Assembly (NCBI GenBank): GCA_945950065.1
Contig: CAMFGQ010000016.1
Span: 1-17,162, forward strand
Length of the DNA: 17,162 nt
Reading direction: 5' to 3'
DNA from: an uncultured Clostridia bacterium
GTDB lineage: Bacteria > Bacillota > Clostridia > Peptostreptococcales > Acidaminobacteraceae
Position numbers and translations under genes: made by a program. Positions 8,601 through 15,347 of this stretch are shown here, piece by piece; the first letter of the stretch is position 1, and every line of letters starts with the position of its first letter. Under the pieces are notes generated by a model that searched no databases, had not been told where the DNA came from, and worked only from the letters and a program-made list of their open reading frames with translations.

Positions 8601-10071
8601 GTACTAGACTGACGAAGCTATCCACAACCTGAAAGTTGTTGATGCGTACTGCTGCAACTTCGATGATTTCATCACGCTGGTTGCGAAGACCTGTGGTCTC
8701 TAAGTCCAGGGCAACAAAATTCCCATGAAATGGATGGTCTTTGGTGTAGTCCACCACATTCTTTTCATCGTCATAGTACATGATCTCCATACCATAGAGG
8801 AGTTTTAAACCGTACTTATCTCGATTGTCCATGGCCTTGGGATAGGCATTACAGGTTGCCAAGTCTGTAATGGCAAGGGCTTCATGTCCCCAATAGGCTG
8901 CTCGTTCCATGATCTCATCAATTTCAGGTACGCCATCAATCTCACTCATGGAGCTATGCACATGAAGTTCAATGCGCTTTTTGGTGGCCATGTCCTGATG
9001 AACAGGAGGTTTCTCTATTTCTCTGATTTGATTGGGAAAGACTACCACTTCTTTAGAGAAGGAGTCGTAGTTACAGGAACCCTGGAGTTTGTAGTACTTT
9101 CCTTTTTTTAGTAGATTGTCTAAGACATCTTCATCGGCTTTTGTGGTGAAGAATTTTGCACCTATGGTTCCGGTTCCATCATAGATGCTAATGTCCACAA
9201 GGGTTTTCCCTGATGAGAGTAAGCGTTTGTCAATGGAAAGAAGTTCTCCTTGGAAACATACTCGTTGGCCTGTGCCCTCTTGGAGGACTTTGCTGATCTC
9301 CATGGGCTGAGCTTTGATTTCATTTAAATATTTATGAGGTCGTTTCTTACGCTCTTTGGGCTTGTTGTTGTTCTCCGTGACTTCCTGCAGGAGCTCAAGG
9401 AGTTCATCATTAATGGATTGATGGAAATCATCCTCATGTTGTTCATCATCATCTTCATCTTCGAAATACATCTCAGGAAGAGGAACACCGTAAGAGTCTT
9501 CAGGAACTTCCTGTGCTAGTTGTTGCACAAGTTCAGAGGCATTCTCTTCTCCTCCTTCATACCCTTCCCCTTCATCCTCCTGCTGCAGATCAGCATCTTC
9601 CTGAGATTGCCCCAACAATGTTTCAGCTTCGTCTTGAGCTTCTTCTTCAGATTCCATTTCCTCTACTTCATCGCGAATGAGAAGGCTGCGTAGATCAATG
9701 TCCTCAAGGCCCCATGCTTGGTAGAAGGCATGGATGCTTCTGGATGTCTCTTCGATCACCACCTGATCTTCAGAGCTAATGAAGACATGGTCCTCATAGA
9801 GCTCAAGGATCAGCTTTTCTTCAAGGCCTTCCTCCTGATAAAGATGATGTTGGAGACGTGAAAAAAGCCCCTTCAGCGAGACAGGGGTTTCATTGTAGAG
9901 TCTTACCTTAAGGCCAAGAGCTTGGGACAGTTCTTCTTCTACCTTTTGGTGATCTCCTGGTTTATCACATTCAAAATGGAGATAGAAGCAGTTTTGCTCC
10001 TCATTAAAGATACCTTTTGAAATTTCTACCCGCCCAAATTCTTCTTCTAAGTAGGTGGAAAAATTCTCCAT
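5671..10071 (-). CDS. polC: DNA polymerase III PolC-type alpha subunit with proofreading exonuclease
   Basis: This is the main replicative polymerase of Firmicutes, 1466 residues. Order: N-terminal domain (about 1-130); very acidic low-complexity linker (about 135-228); OB fold (about 268-350); first PHP part (about 365-440); DnaQ-like exonuclease (about 450-615) with ExoI DLETTG (Asp456, Glu458), HNLDFD (536-541) and HRALDDA (594-600); second PHP part (about 620-780); palm, with VGSRGSVGSSFA (911-922) and a zinc motif at Cys940, 943, 965 and 968; catalytic PDIDLNF (Asp994, Asp996); fingers; a C-terminal clamp-binding type end NQISLFEF. Several PHP metal ligands normally found in PolC appear replaced (Leu404, Pro642, Gly693, Trp697, Arg769). 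ATG at 10071 has AGGA 6 nt upstream, inside the ispG end 1 nt away. It is probably co-transcribed with ispG, rseP and dxr. Confidence 0.98.
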   Translation of the reverse strand: MENFSTYLEEEFGRVEISKGIFNEEQNCFYLHFECDKPGDHQKVEEELSQALGLKVRLYNETPVSLKGLFSRLQHHLYQEEGLEEKLILELYEDHVFISSEDQVVIEETSRSIHAFYQAWGLEDIDLRSLLIRDEVEEMESEEEAQDEAETLLGQSQEDADLQQEDEGEGYEGGEENASELVQQLAQEVPEDSYGVPLPEMYFEDEDDDEQHEDDFHQSINDELLELLQEVTENNNKPKERKKRPHKYLNEIKAQPMEISKVLQEGTGQRVCFQGELLSIDKRLLSSGKTLVDISIYDGTGTIGAKFFTTKADEDVLDNLLKKGKYYKLQGSCNYDSFSKEVVVFPNQIREIEKPPVHQDMATKKRIELHVHSSMSEIDGVPEIDEIMERAAYWGHEALAITDLATCNAYPKAMDNRDKYGLKLLYGMEIMYYDDEKNVVDYTKDHPFHGNFVALDLETTGLRNQRDEIIEVAAVRINNFQVVDSFVSLVRPQQEIPYYVAEITGITNEMVKTAPSIEEVLPKFLAFIGEGPIVAHNLDFDKGFLSKVARDQGLDFDVDGIDTLSLSRLVLRDIKRHGLAQVARKLKIEQLEHHRALDDALVCGKVFIELLRILENRGVETFEQVNGITDKEYFISASRKYPISLLCKDTASLKKLYEMSSISNLNYLLYNQPLVPSSLLKQYREYFLLGSGGNDGWLMDELVMCKSPEDVRACAKNFDYLEIQPIGQYKRLLRRHVLHGLHEVEELHRQILALGDELGIPVVATGDVRYLDQEDYLYRNIVRSGQNKNLSLEDEGNFYFRTTDQMLQSFSHLGERAEEVVVHNTHLIADQIGIIEPLPKGTFPPQMEGSDQQLRNTCYERAKKQYGDPLPKLIEDRLEYELAAIINNGFAELYIIAEMLVKKSLEAEFLVGSRGSVGSSFAATMGGITEVNPLPPHYYCGSCQHSEFVDETLVDNGFDLPDKNCPSCGTILKKDGFNIPFESFMGFEGNKEPDIDLNFAPSIQGEIHKYTEELFGEGHVFKAGTISKVAERTAYGYIMNYFEKREESVSSRDIDRMIGRITGIKRSSGQHPGGIIVVPEDQSIYNFCPIQYPANDPNSGVITTHFDYDAIKGKLLKLDILGHDVPSIIHDLEKMTGVSSSTVRFDDQEVLSIFNSTENLHLKDKQYDLGKGTLGIPEFGTNFVRGMLEDTKPENLADLVRISGLSHGTNVWLNNAQNLVRDGTITIKDVIATREQIMVYGVQMGIPRDHAFDIMERVRKGKGLTEEDLAVMEEAKVPDWYLDSCNKISYMFPKAHAVAYVLMSFRIAYYKVNHPLEFYASYFSTKVEDFDADTMTLGIDKVLAYLLSEHNHREMTKKEQDYYALMEVVYEMYARGYEFNPVDLYKSHAWKFLVEDGKITPPLRGIPGVGLAAAEAIVRVRDEDILSIEDLQNKAKLNRTAVEALRSHGCFRDLGESNQISLFEFM

Positions 10072-10072
10072 T

Positions 10073-11101
10073 TTACATCCTTTCTATTTCGTCCATGAGT
10101 CTGGTAAAGAGTTCTTCTTGGGGAACTTTTGCAATGATCTGACCCTTTTTAAAGAGTAATGCTTCTTTCCTTCCTCCAGCAAGGCCAAGATCAGCTTCTC
10201 TAGCTTCACCAGGTCCATTGACTGCACAACCCATAATGGCCACAGTGAGGTCTTTATCCATGCCCTTTACTGCTTGACTTACCTTCTCAGCAAGATCAAC
10301 CATGTTGTATTCACAGCGTCCACAGGTGGGACAGCTGATCACATTGACTCCTTTACGAAGTCCAAGCACAGTTAAAATCTCCTTGGCTACAGGAATCTCC
10401 TGAAGGGGATCCCCCGTAATGGAAACCCGTAGGGTATCACCGTAACCCTTTAACAATAAAGATCCAATGCCTATGGCAGACTTAATCACAGCTGTCTCAT
10501 AGACACCAGCTTCGGTTACGCCCAAATGTAAGGGATAAGGAAATTCTTTTGCTAAGACCTCATTGATGGCGACGGTAAGGGCAACATCACTGGCCTTAGC
10601 TGATAAGACGATCTTTTCAAATCCCTTCTCTTCAAAGTAGGAGACATACTTTTTCATGCTCTGCAGCATGCTCTCTACGCCTACTCCGTATTTCTCTAGG
10701 AACTCTTTTTCAAGACTACCTGAATTGATGCCTATACGAATGGCAGCATCCTTTTCCTTGGCTAGGGCGAGGATTTTGTCTAGGGCATCTAGGGGCATAT
10801 TGCCAGGATTGATGCGTATCTTATCCACTCCTGCTTCAAGGGAAAGCAGCGCCATTTCAGGATTAAAGTGAATATCAGCTACAAGAGGAATGTGTATCCT
10901 CTTTTTAATCTCAGAAAGAGCCATAGCAGCTTCTTTCGTATTGGCACTGACACGGATGATGTCACATCCAAGCTCTTCAAGGGCAAGAATCTGCTCCACT
11001 GTTTTTTCAACATCTTCTGCTTTGGTTGTGGTCATGGACTGAATCAGTACAGGAAAGCCTCCTCCAATGATTCGATCCCCTATTTTCACTGCTTTTGTCA
11101 T
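10073..11101 (-). CDS. ispG: 4-hydroxy-3-methylbut-2-en-1-yl diphosphate synthase (MEP pathway)
   Basis: IspG (GcpE) is the iron-sulfur enzyme that reduces methylerythritol cyclodiphosphate to HMBPP, the next-to-last step of the MEP isoprenoid pathway. From ATG at 11101 it has 342 residues, close to the short bacterial type. Seen: VLIQSMTTT near the N-terminus and a TIM-barrel with LVADIHFNP and KIRINPGN. The C-terminal [4Fe-4S] domain has SCPTCGRCEYN (Cys257, Cys260) and GCAVNGPGEA (Cys292, Glu299). An in-frame ATG at 11113 would add MDEL, but it has no ribosome site. ATG at 11101 has GGA 7 nt upstream and overlaps the rseP stop as TAATG. It shares the operon with dxr, the second step of the same pathway, and is followed 1 nt later by polC. 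Confidence 0.96.
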   Translation of the reverse strand: MTKAVKIGDRIIGGGFPVLIQSMTTTKAEDVEKTVEQILALEELGCDIIRVSANTKEAAMALSEIKKRIHIPLVADIHFNPEMALLSLEAGVDKIRINPGNMPLDALDKILALAKEKDAAIRIGINSGSLEKEFLEKYGVGVESMLQSMKKYVSYFEEKGFEKIVLSAKASDVALTVAINEVLAKEFPYPLHLGVTEAGVYETAVIKSAIGIGSLLLKGYGDTLRVSITGDPLQEIPVAKEILTVLGLRKGVNVISCPTCGRCEYNMVDLAEKVSQAVKGMDKDLTVAIMGCAVNGPGEAREADLGLAGGRKEALLFKKGQIIAKVPQEELFTRLMDEIERM

Positions 11102-12099
11102 TAGTTCATCCATTTCTGAATATCTAAAAAGGTAACAAAGAGCATCAGTGCCATAAGAAAGACAAAGCCAATCAGATGCACCATTCCCTCTTTCTCTGGA
11201 TCAAGGGGTTTACCTCTCAGAATTTCAATGAGAATAAAGATCAGTCTTCCACCATCAAGTGCAGGAATAGGAAGTAAGTTGATGACTCCTAGGTTCATGC
11301 TAAAGAAGGCGGTAAAGAAGACTACCATTTCAAAGCCAGACTTGGTTACATCATCTACAGTCTTCACCAGCCCAATGGGACCAGCAACATCAGCACTGCT
11401 CACTTGTCCCCTAAAGAGACGTCCAAAGAAGTGCATAAACTCTTGAGCAAACCGTGCCATTTGTTTAAAGGAATAGGCTGCTGCTCGAAAGACACCATGA
11501 TCTCGTCCTGGATAGACTCCAATTTGTCGTACACCATCGGTGTCCATTGGCTCAACCAAAATGGTTTCTTTGCTTTGATCAGTGCGAACAACAGAGAGTT
11601 TCATCTCACCTGTAGTCTCTCTTGTTTTACGTACCATATCTTCCCAAGACTGAATAGGTTCATCGTTGATGGCCTCAATCAGGTCTCCTTTTTCAAGACC
11701 CACTTCGGCTGCAGGGCTGTTAGGGATTACCTCACCAACAACAGGAATAGGATAACCCGTGTAGGTGTTGAGGCCAATAAGAAGGATGATCGTCAGCACA
11801 AAGTTCATCACTGGTCCTGCCAAAATAATCGACAGGCGTTGCCAAGGACTCTTATCTCCAAAGCTTCTTTCACCTTGGCTTTCTTCGTCTTCACCTTCCA
11901 TTTTGCAGAAACCACCTAGGGGTAACATCCGAATGGAGTAAGTGGTTTCTCCCTTTTCCTTCGATATAAGCGCTGGACCCATGCCCAGTGCAAACTCAAT
12001 GACTCGAACACCGTGTTTTCTAGCCATGACAAAATGGCCCATTTCATGAAAGAACACGATGAGATTAAAAATAATCAATACGTTAATTGCTGTTTTCAT
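11101..12099 (-). CDS. rseP: Site-2-type membrane metalloprotease RseP (RasP)
   Basis: An intramembrane zinc protease of 332 residues. In Bacillus the equivalent RasP cleaves anti-sigma factors and leftover signal peptides inside the membrane. Seen: first membrane segment with the zinc site HEMGH (18-22); the GPALISKEKGETTYSIRMLPLGGF region; a second hydrophobic segment (about 88-112); one PDZ domain (about 118-185, with PNSPAAEVGLEKGDLI); the third-ligand motif NLLPIPALDGG (274-284, Asp282) and a last membrane segment (about 307-325). All catalytic residues are present. ATG at 12099 follows GGAGG by 4 nt. That site is formed by the last two codons of dxr, whose stop lies 1 nt away. It lies between dxr and ispG, the usual Firmicute context near cdsA and uppS. 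Confidence 0.96.
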   Translation of the reverse strand: MKTAINVLIIFNLIVFFHEMGHFVMARKHGVRVIEFALGMGPALISKEKGETTYSIRMLPLGGFCKMEGEDEESQGERSFGDKSPWQRLSIILAGPVMNFVLTIILLIGLNTYTGYPIPVVGEVIPNSPAAEVGLEKGDLIEAINDEPIQSWEDMVRKTRETTGEMKLSVVRTDQSKETILVEPMDTDGVRQIGVYPGRDHGVFRAAAYSFKQMARFAQEFMHFFGRLFRGQVSSADVAGPIGLVKTVDDVTKSGFEMVVFFTAFFSMNLGVINLLPIPALDGGRLIFILIEILRGKPLDPEKEGMVHLIGFVFLMALMLFVTFLDIQKWMN

Positions 12100-12100
12100 C

Positions 12101-13222
12101 CTACCTCCAACTTCTTCGTAGGGTATTTTCTTGTTCTAAAAGATCCTGAAGATCTCGAGGTTCGAAGAAGTCCAGTTCAAAGGTTTTCTCTAATCCAGAG
12201 AAGACCTGACTTAATGTATAACGATCCTCCAAATAGCCATGGACAAGAATCTCATTGATGGTGTTTAGCAGAAGGGGGCGATTTCCACCTTCTTCTAAGG
12301 CACGATAACACAGTCCAAGACTAGGATATTTGTCTTCATCTACCTTCTCAAAATGCAAAGCACCAATCTCTTCAAGAGCCAAAGGCTCTAGAGAAAGAGG
12401 CTCACGATTCTTCTCGTGAAGCGCATAATGGATGGGTTGACGCATGTCTGGAACACCCAGTTGTGCAAGGAGACTCCCATCCACATAGCGAACCAAGGAA
12501 TGAACAATGCTCTCCTTGTGGAGCAACACCTTGATCTGAGATGGCTTAACATCAAATAGCCATTTGGCTTCCATGACTTCTAGTCCTTTGTTCATCATGG
12601 TTGCAGAATCAATGGTGATCTTCTCCCCCATGGACCAGTTAGGATGTTTAAGTGCATCGGCAGCTTTCTGCCGAAGCATGTCTTCCTTACTTAAGTCACG
12701 GAAAGCTCCACCTGAAGCAGTGAGAATCAGTTCATCAATACCTGCTTGATTCTTTCCTTCCATACATTGCCATAGGGCTGAATGTTCAGAATCCACGGGA
12801 AGAAGCTCTCCTCCCTTTTTCTTCACTAACTCTGTTATCAGGCTACCCGCACTTACAAGACTTTCTTTATTGGCTAAAGCAAGCTTACCTCCACCTTCTA
12901 GTACCCACCAGCTTACGGCTAAACCACTCATGCCCATCATGGCATTGAGCACAATGTCTGCCTCTTCTGATTTGATGATATGCTCGATATCTTCTACACC
13001 ATATACTTTGGTTCCTTCATAGCTTGAACCAAAAGATTGAAAAGCTTCTTCAGATGTAATCAGGAGAGTTTTCGGAGAAAACTCTTCAATGATTTTCTTG
13101 GCCAGAGTGAGATTTGTGTGCACAGAAAAAAAAGACAACTCCATGCTTTTCTCCCTACGCAGGATATCTAATGTTTGTGTTCCGATGGAGCCTGACGCTC
13201 CAAAAAGTCCAATTTTTTTCAT
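12101..13222 (-). CDS. dxr: 1-deoxy-D-xylulose 5-phosphate reductoisomerase (MEP pathway)
   Basis: Dxr converts DXP to 2-C-methyl-D-erythritol 4-phosphate with NADPH and a divalent metal, the committed MEP step. From ATG at 13222 it has 373 residues. Seen: NADPH-binding GASGSIG (8-14), ANKESLV (117-123), the metal-site segment PVDSEH (142-147), ASGGAF, HPNWSMGEKITIDSATMMNK, where the substrate-binding loop and metal ligands lie, and GVPDMRQPIHYAL. Two ATGs stand in tandem at 13225 and 13222. GAGG is 2 nt before the first but 5 nt before the second, so I chose the second. Upstream there is a 125-nt gap with a hairpin after cdsA, the largest break inside this gene cluster. The last codons TGG AGG TAG form the ribosome site of rseP. 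Confidence 0.97.
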   Translation of the reverse strand: MKKIGLFGASGSIGTQTLDILRREKSMELSFFSVHTNLTLAKKIIEEFSPKTLLITSEEAFQSFGSSYEGTKVYGVEDIEHIIKSEEADIVLNAMMGMSGLAVSWWVLEGGGKLALANKESLVSAGSLITELVKKKGGELLPVDSEHSALWQCMEGKNQAGIDELILTASGGAFRDLSKEDMLRQKAADALKHPNWSMGEKITIDSATMMNKGLEVMEAKWLFDVKPSQIKVLLHKESIVHSLVRYVDGSLLAQLGVPDMRQPIHYALHEKNREPLSLEPLALEEIGALHFEKVDEDKYPSLGLCYRALEEGGNRPLLLNTINEILVHGYLEDRYTLSQVFSGLEKTFELDFFEPRDLQDLLEQENTLRRSWR

Positions 13223-13227
13223 CATTA

Positions 13228-13231
13228 CCTC
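13228..13231 (-). promoter_or_regulatory. Ribosome binding site that decides the dxr start
   Basis: GAGG (followed by T) on the minus strand is 2 nt from ATG 13225 and 5 nt from ATG 13222. The spacing favours the second ATG. Confidence 0.6.
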
Positions 13232-13238
13232 ATGGATA

Positions 13239-13267
13239 AGTATACAACAGTAGCCCCTGCATGACTA
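13239..13267 (-). promoter_or_regulatory. Weak candidate promoter for dxr
   Basis: Minus strand: TAGTCA (13262-13267), a 17-nt spacer and TATACT (13239-13244). The -10 matches five of six consensus bases and the -35 four of six. The predicted start (about 13231-13233) leaves a leader of only about 10 nt that barely contains the ribosome site, which argues against it. It is listed because it lies in the only long gap of the operon, downstream of a hairpin. Confidence 0.3.
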
Positions 13268-13292
13268 GAGGAGAGAATGTCCACAAAAGGTA

Positions 13293-13317
13293 GAAACACG
13301 CTATTTCAGCGTGTTTC
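13293..13317 (-). terminator. Hairpin between cdsA and dxr (possible partial terminator)
   Basis: A perfect 10-bp stem, GAAACACGCT / AGCGTGTTTC, with a 5-nt loop. On the minus strand it is followed by TACCTTTTG, a short imperfect U-tract. It lies 33 nt after the cdsA stop. It could reduce transcription into dxr or mark a processing site. The stem is clear; termination is uncertain. The rest of the 125-nt gap holds no open frame. Confidence 0.45.
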
Positions 13318-13350
13318 GACAAGTCTATGAATCTTTTTTAATTCACCTGT

Positions 13351-14115
13351 TTAAAAATAACCTTGGAGAAGGTAAAGCACAACAGCAGTAAAGAGCACGG
13401 AGATAAAACGATCCAGCATACCACCATGACCAGGCATAATGATGCCAAAGTCTTTTACCTGATTGCTTCGTTTCATGTAGGAACCAAAGAGATCTCCTGC
13501 TTGAGCTGCAAAACTACCCACAATACCAAAGAGAAACAGTGCTGCAAAGGATACATCTTTGATAAAGAATACTTTGATCAAAGCAATTAAGAGCAATCCC
13601 CCAATCATACCACCAAGGGCACCTTCGACGGTTTTGTTGGGGCTGATTTTGGTGTAATGGGTACTACCAAAATAAGTTCCCACAAAATATGCAAAGGTAT
13701 CATTTCCCCATGCTAAAGCAAAGACTAAGAGGTAGAGATTATTGATGGGTGAAAAAGCGATGATGCGATAGAGTAACAGAAAGGGGAAGAGAATAAACGC
13801 GAAAGCAAAACCGTTCATGTACACTCTATGTAGATCATAGGGGCTCATGATCAGACTAAGGGCTAGAAGTGCAACAAAATAGATAAAGACAAGGGCCATA
13901 GCCAGATCGATGGGAAGGAAGAAACAAAGAGCAACCACCACTGCACTTAGAAAATCATCTAAGCGATAGGCAGATCCAAGGGTACCCTTAAGTTCCATCA
14001 TACACAGTAGTGTTACCATGACCACTGCGATACGTAATGCTAAACCACCGGTATAAAGCAATACAAGAAACAGGGCCAGTCCAATAATAGCACTGATTAT
14101 TCTCTTATTTAACAT
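13351..14115 (-). CDS. cdsA: Phosphatidate cytidylyltransferase (CDP-diacylglycerol synthase)
   Basis: CdsA is an integral membrane enzyme that makes CDP-diacylglycerol from CTP and phosphatidic acid, the branch point of phospholipid synthesis. This copy has 254 residues, with several strongly hydrophobic segments (roughly 6-20, 28-42, 55-90, 103-120, 126-147, 168-183, 190-206 and 237-250). The C-terminal family signature runs from Ser212 to Arg236, containing MKRSNQVKDFG and PGHGGMLDR. The ISPNKTVEGALGG segment (157-169) is also typical. ATG at 14115 lies 11 nt inside the uppS end, 5 nt after GGAGG, which the FGGLDV codons of uppS encode. It follows uppS as in most Firmicutes. After its stop comes a hairpin and the 125-nt gap to dxr. 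Confidence 0.96.
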   Translation of the reverse strand: MLNKRIISAIIGLALFLVLLYTGGLALRIAVVMVTLLCMMELKGTLGSAYRLDDFLSAVVVALCFFLPIDLAMALVFIYFVALLALSLIMSPYDLHRVYMNGFAFAFILFPFLLLYRIIAFSPINNLYLLVFALAWGNDTFAYFVGTYFGSTHYTKISPNKTVEGALGGMIGGLLLIALIKVFFIKDVSFAALFLFGIVGSFAAQAGDLFGSYMKRSNQVKDFGIIMPGHGGMLDRFISVLFTAVVLYLLQGYF

Positions 14116-14791
14116 CTAATCCTCCAAAGCGACGTGCTCGTGTTGCATAGTCTTCCAGAGCTTCCTTGTAATGATTCGTATCAAAGTCTGGCCAGTAGAC
14201 CGGTGTAAAATACAGTTCACTATAAGCAAGTTGGTAGAGCAGAAAGTTGCTGATTCTGTATTCGCCACTGGTGCGAATAACAAGATCAGGATCCGGCATG
14301 CCTGCAGTATACAGATAACTGCTAAATGTTTCCTCATCAATTTTCGTTACATTCTCATCTAGAAGACGATTCACTGCCTGAATGATCTCCCCTCTTCCCC
14401 CATAACCCAGAGCAAGATTGATGTGAATGCTGTCATTGTCTTTTGTGTACTTTACAGCATGATCCAAAACCATCCTAACGGGAAGTGAAAACAAGGAAGT
14501 GTCCCCCAAAATATGGATTCGTGCTCCTTCTGCGTAGAGTTCTTGGATTTCACTGTTAAAGAACTCCTGTAAAAGGGTCATGAGAAACTTCACTTCGGTT
14601 TTGGGTCGTTTAAAGTTCTCGGTACTGAAGGCATAAAAGGTCAAGTACTTGATCCCTAAGTCCTTGCTTGTACGGATAATCTGACGGATGTTTTCTGTAC
14701 CGGCACGATGTCCATCACTACGCTGGAGACCTCGCTCCTTGGCCCATCTACCGTTACCATCCATGATAAAGGCTACATGCTGGGGAAGCAT
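14105..14791 (-). CDS. uppS: Undecaprenyl diphosphate synthase (cis-prenyltransferase)
   Basis: UppS extends farnesyl diphosphate with isopentenyl diphosphate units in cis to give the C55 lipid carrier for peptidoglycan and wall polymers, so it uses the products of dxr and ispG downstream. This copy has 228 residues, slightly short because the N-terminus starts directly at LPQHVAFIMDGNGRWA. Seen: the P-loop-like motif MDGNGRWAKERG (Asp11, Asn13, Arg15), FYAFSTENFKRP, ALGYGGRGEI, and the C-terminal RTSGEYRISNFLLYQLAYSE. In that last motif a Tyr stands where most family members have Trp. ATG at 14791 shares one base with the frr stop (TAATG), with GGA 6 nt upstream. Translational coupling with frr is likely. 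I see no sign of a longer start. Confidence 0.96.
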   Translation of the reverse strand: MLPQHVAFIMDGNGRWAKERGLQRSDGHRAGTENIRQIIRTSKDLGIKYLTFYAFSTENFKRPKTEVKFLMTLLQEFFNSEIQELYAEGARIHILGDTSLFSLPVRMVLDHAVKYTKDNDSIHINLALGYGGRGEIIQAVNRLLDENVTKIDEETFSSYLYTAGMPDPDLVIRTSGEYRISNFLLYQLAYSELYFTPVYWPDFDTNHYKEALEDYATRARRFGGLDVK

Positions 14792-15345
14792 TAGACTTCC
14801 ATGATCTCTTCGATCTTTGCCTCAACGATTTTGTCTACTTCAGCTACAGCCTTATCGACGATTTTTTGGATTTCATCCTGTGCACGAATGGCGTCGTCTT
14901 CACGAATTTCACTGTCTTTTTCTCTCTTTTTCACAACATCAATTGCACTGCGACGTTCGTTACGCAGGACAACCTTACATTCTTCACCGTCTTTTTTAAC
15001 GACGCGTGTTAAATTTCTACGGTTTTCTTCTGTGAGCATAGGGAGATTGAGTCGAATGACTTTCCCGTCATTGTTGGGGCTTAAGGAAAGATCAGAAGTT
15101 AAAATCGCCTTTTCAATGTCAGGAATACTGTTTTTATCATAGGGTTGGATGACAATCAGTCTTGCTTCAGGTGCACTAACACTTGCAAGTTGATTCAGTG
15201 GAGTCTCTGTACCATAGTAGTTAACAAAAATACGGTCCAGAATTCCAGGGTGTGCTCGACCAGCACGAAGGCTAGATAATTCGTTCTTTAAGTACTCTAA
15301 AGCACGGTTCATGGCCATTTCTAAGTCTCTATATATATCTTGCAT
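14791..15345 (-). CDS. frr: Ribosome recycling factor
   Basis: RRF works with EF-G to split post-termination ribosomes. The protein has 184 residues, the standard length. Seen: the long three-helix-bundle pattern with LSSLRAGRAHPGILD, the small second domain (about 30-104) with YYGTETPLNQLASVSAPEA, LVIQPYDKNSI and IRLNLPMLTEENRR, then VLRNERRSAID with its basic patch, and a C-terminal coil ending EAKIEEIMEV. ATG at 15345 is 5 nt after AAGGAGG, an excellent ribosome site formed by the last codons (AGG AGG) of pyrH, whose stop is 2 nt upstream. The pyrH-frr pair is almost universal in bacteria. Nothing unusual is visible in the protein. Confidence 0.98.
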   Translation of the reverse strand: MQDIYRDLEMAMNRALEYLKNELSSLRAGRAHPGILDRIFVNYYGTETPLNQLASVSAPEARLIVIQPYDKNSIPDIEKAILTSDLSLSPNNDGKVIRLNLPMLTEENRRNLTRVVKKDGEECKVVLRNERRSAIDVVKKREKDSEIREDDAIRAQDEIQKIVDKAVAEVDKIVEAKIEEIMEV

Positions 15346-15347
15346 GT

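Noticed and set aside
11404..11919. Plus-strand open frame of 171 codons opposite rseP
   Set aside because: It is antisense to the PDZ and membrane regions of rseP and encodes no recognisable domain.
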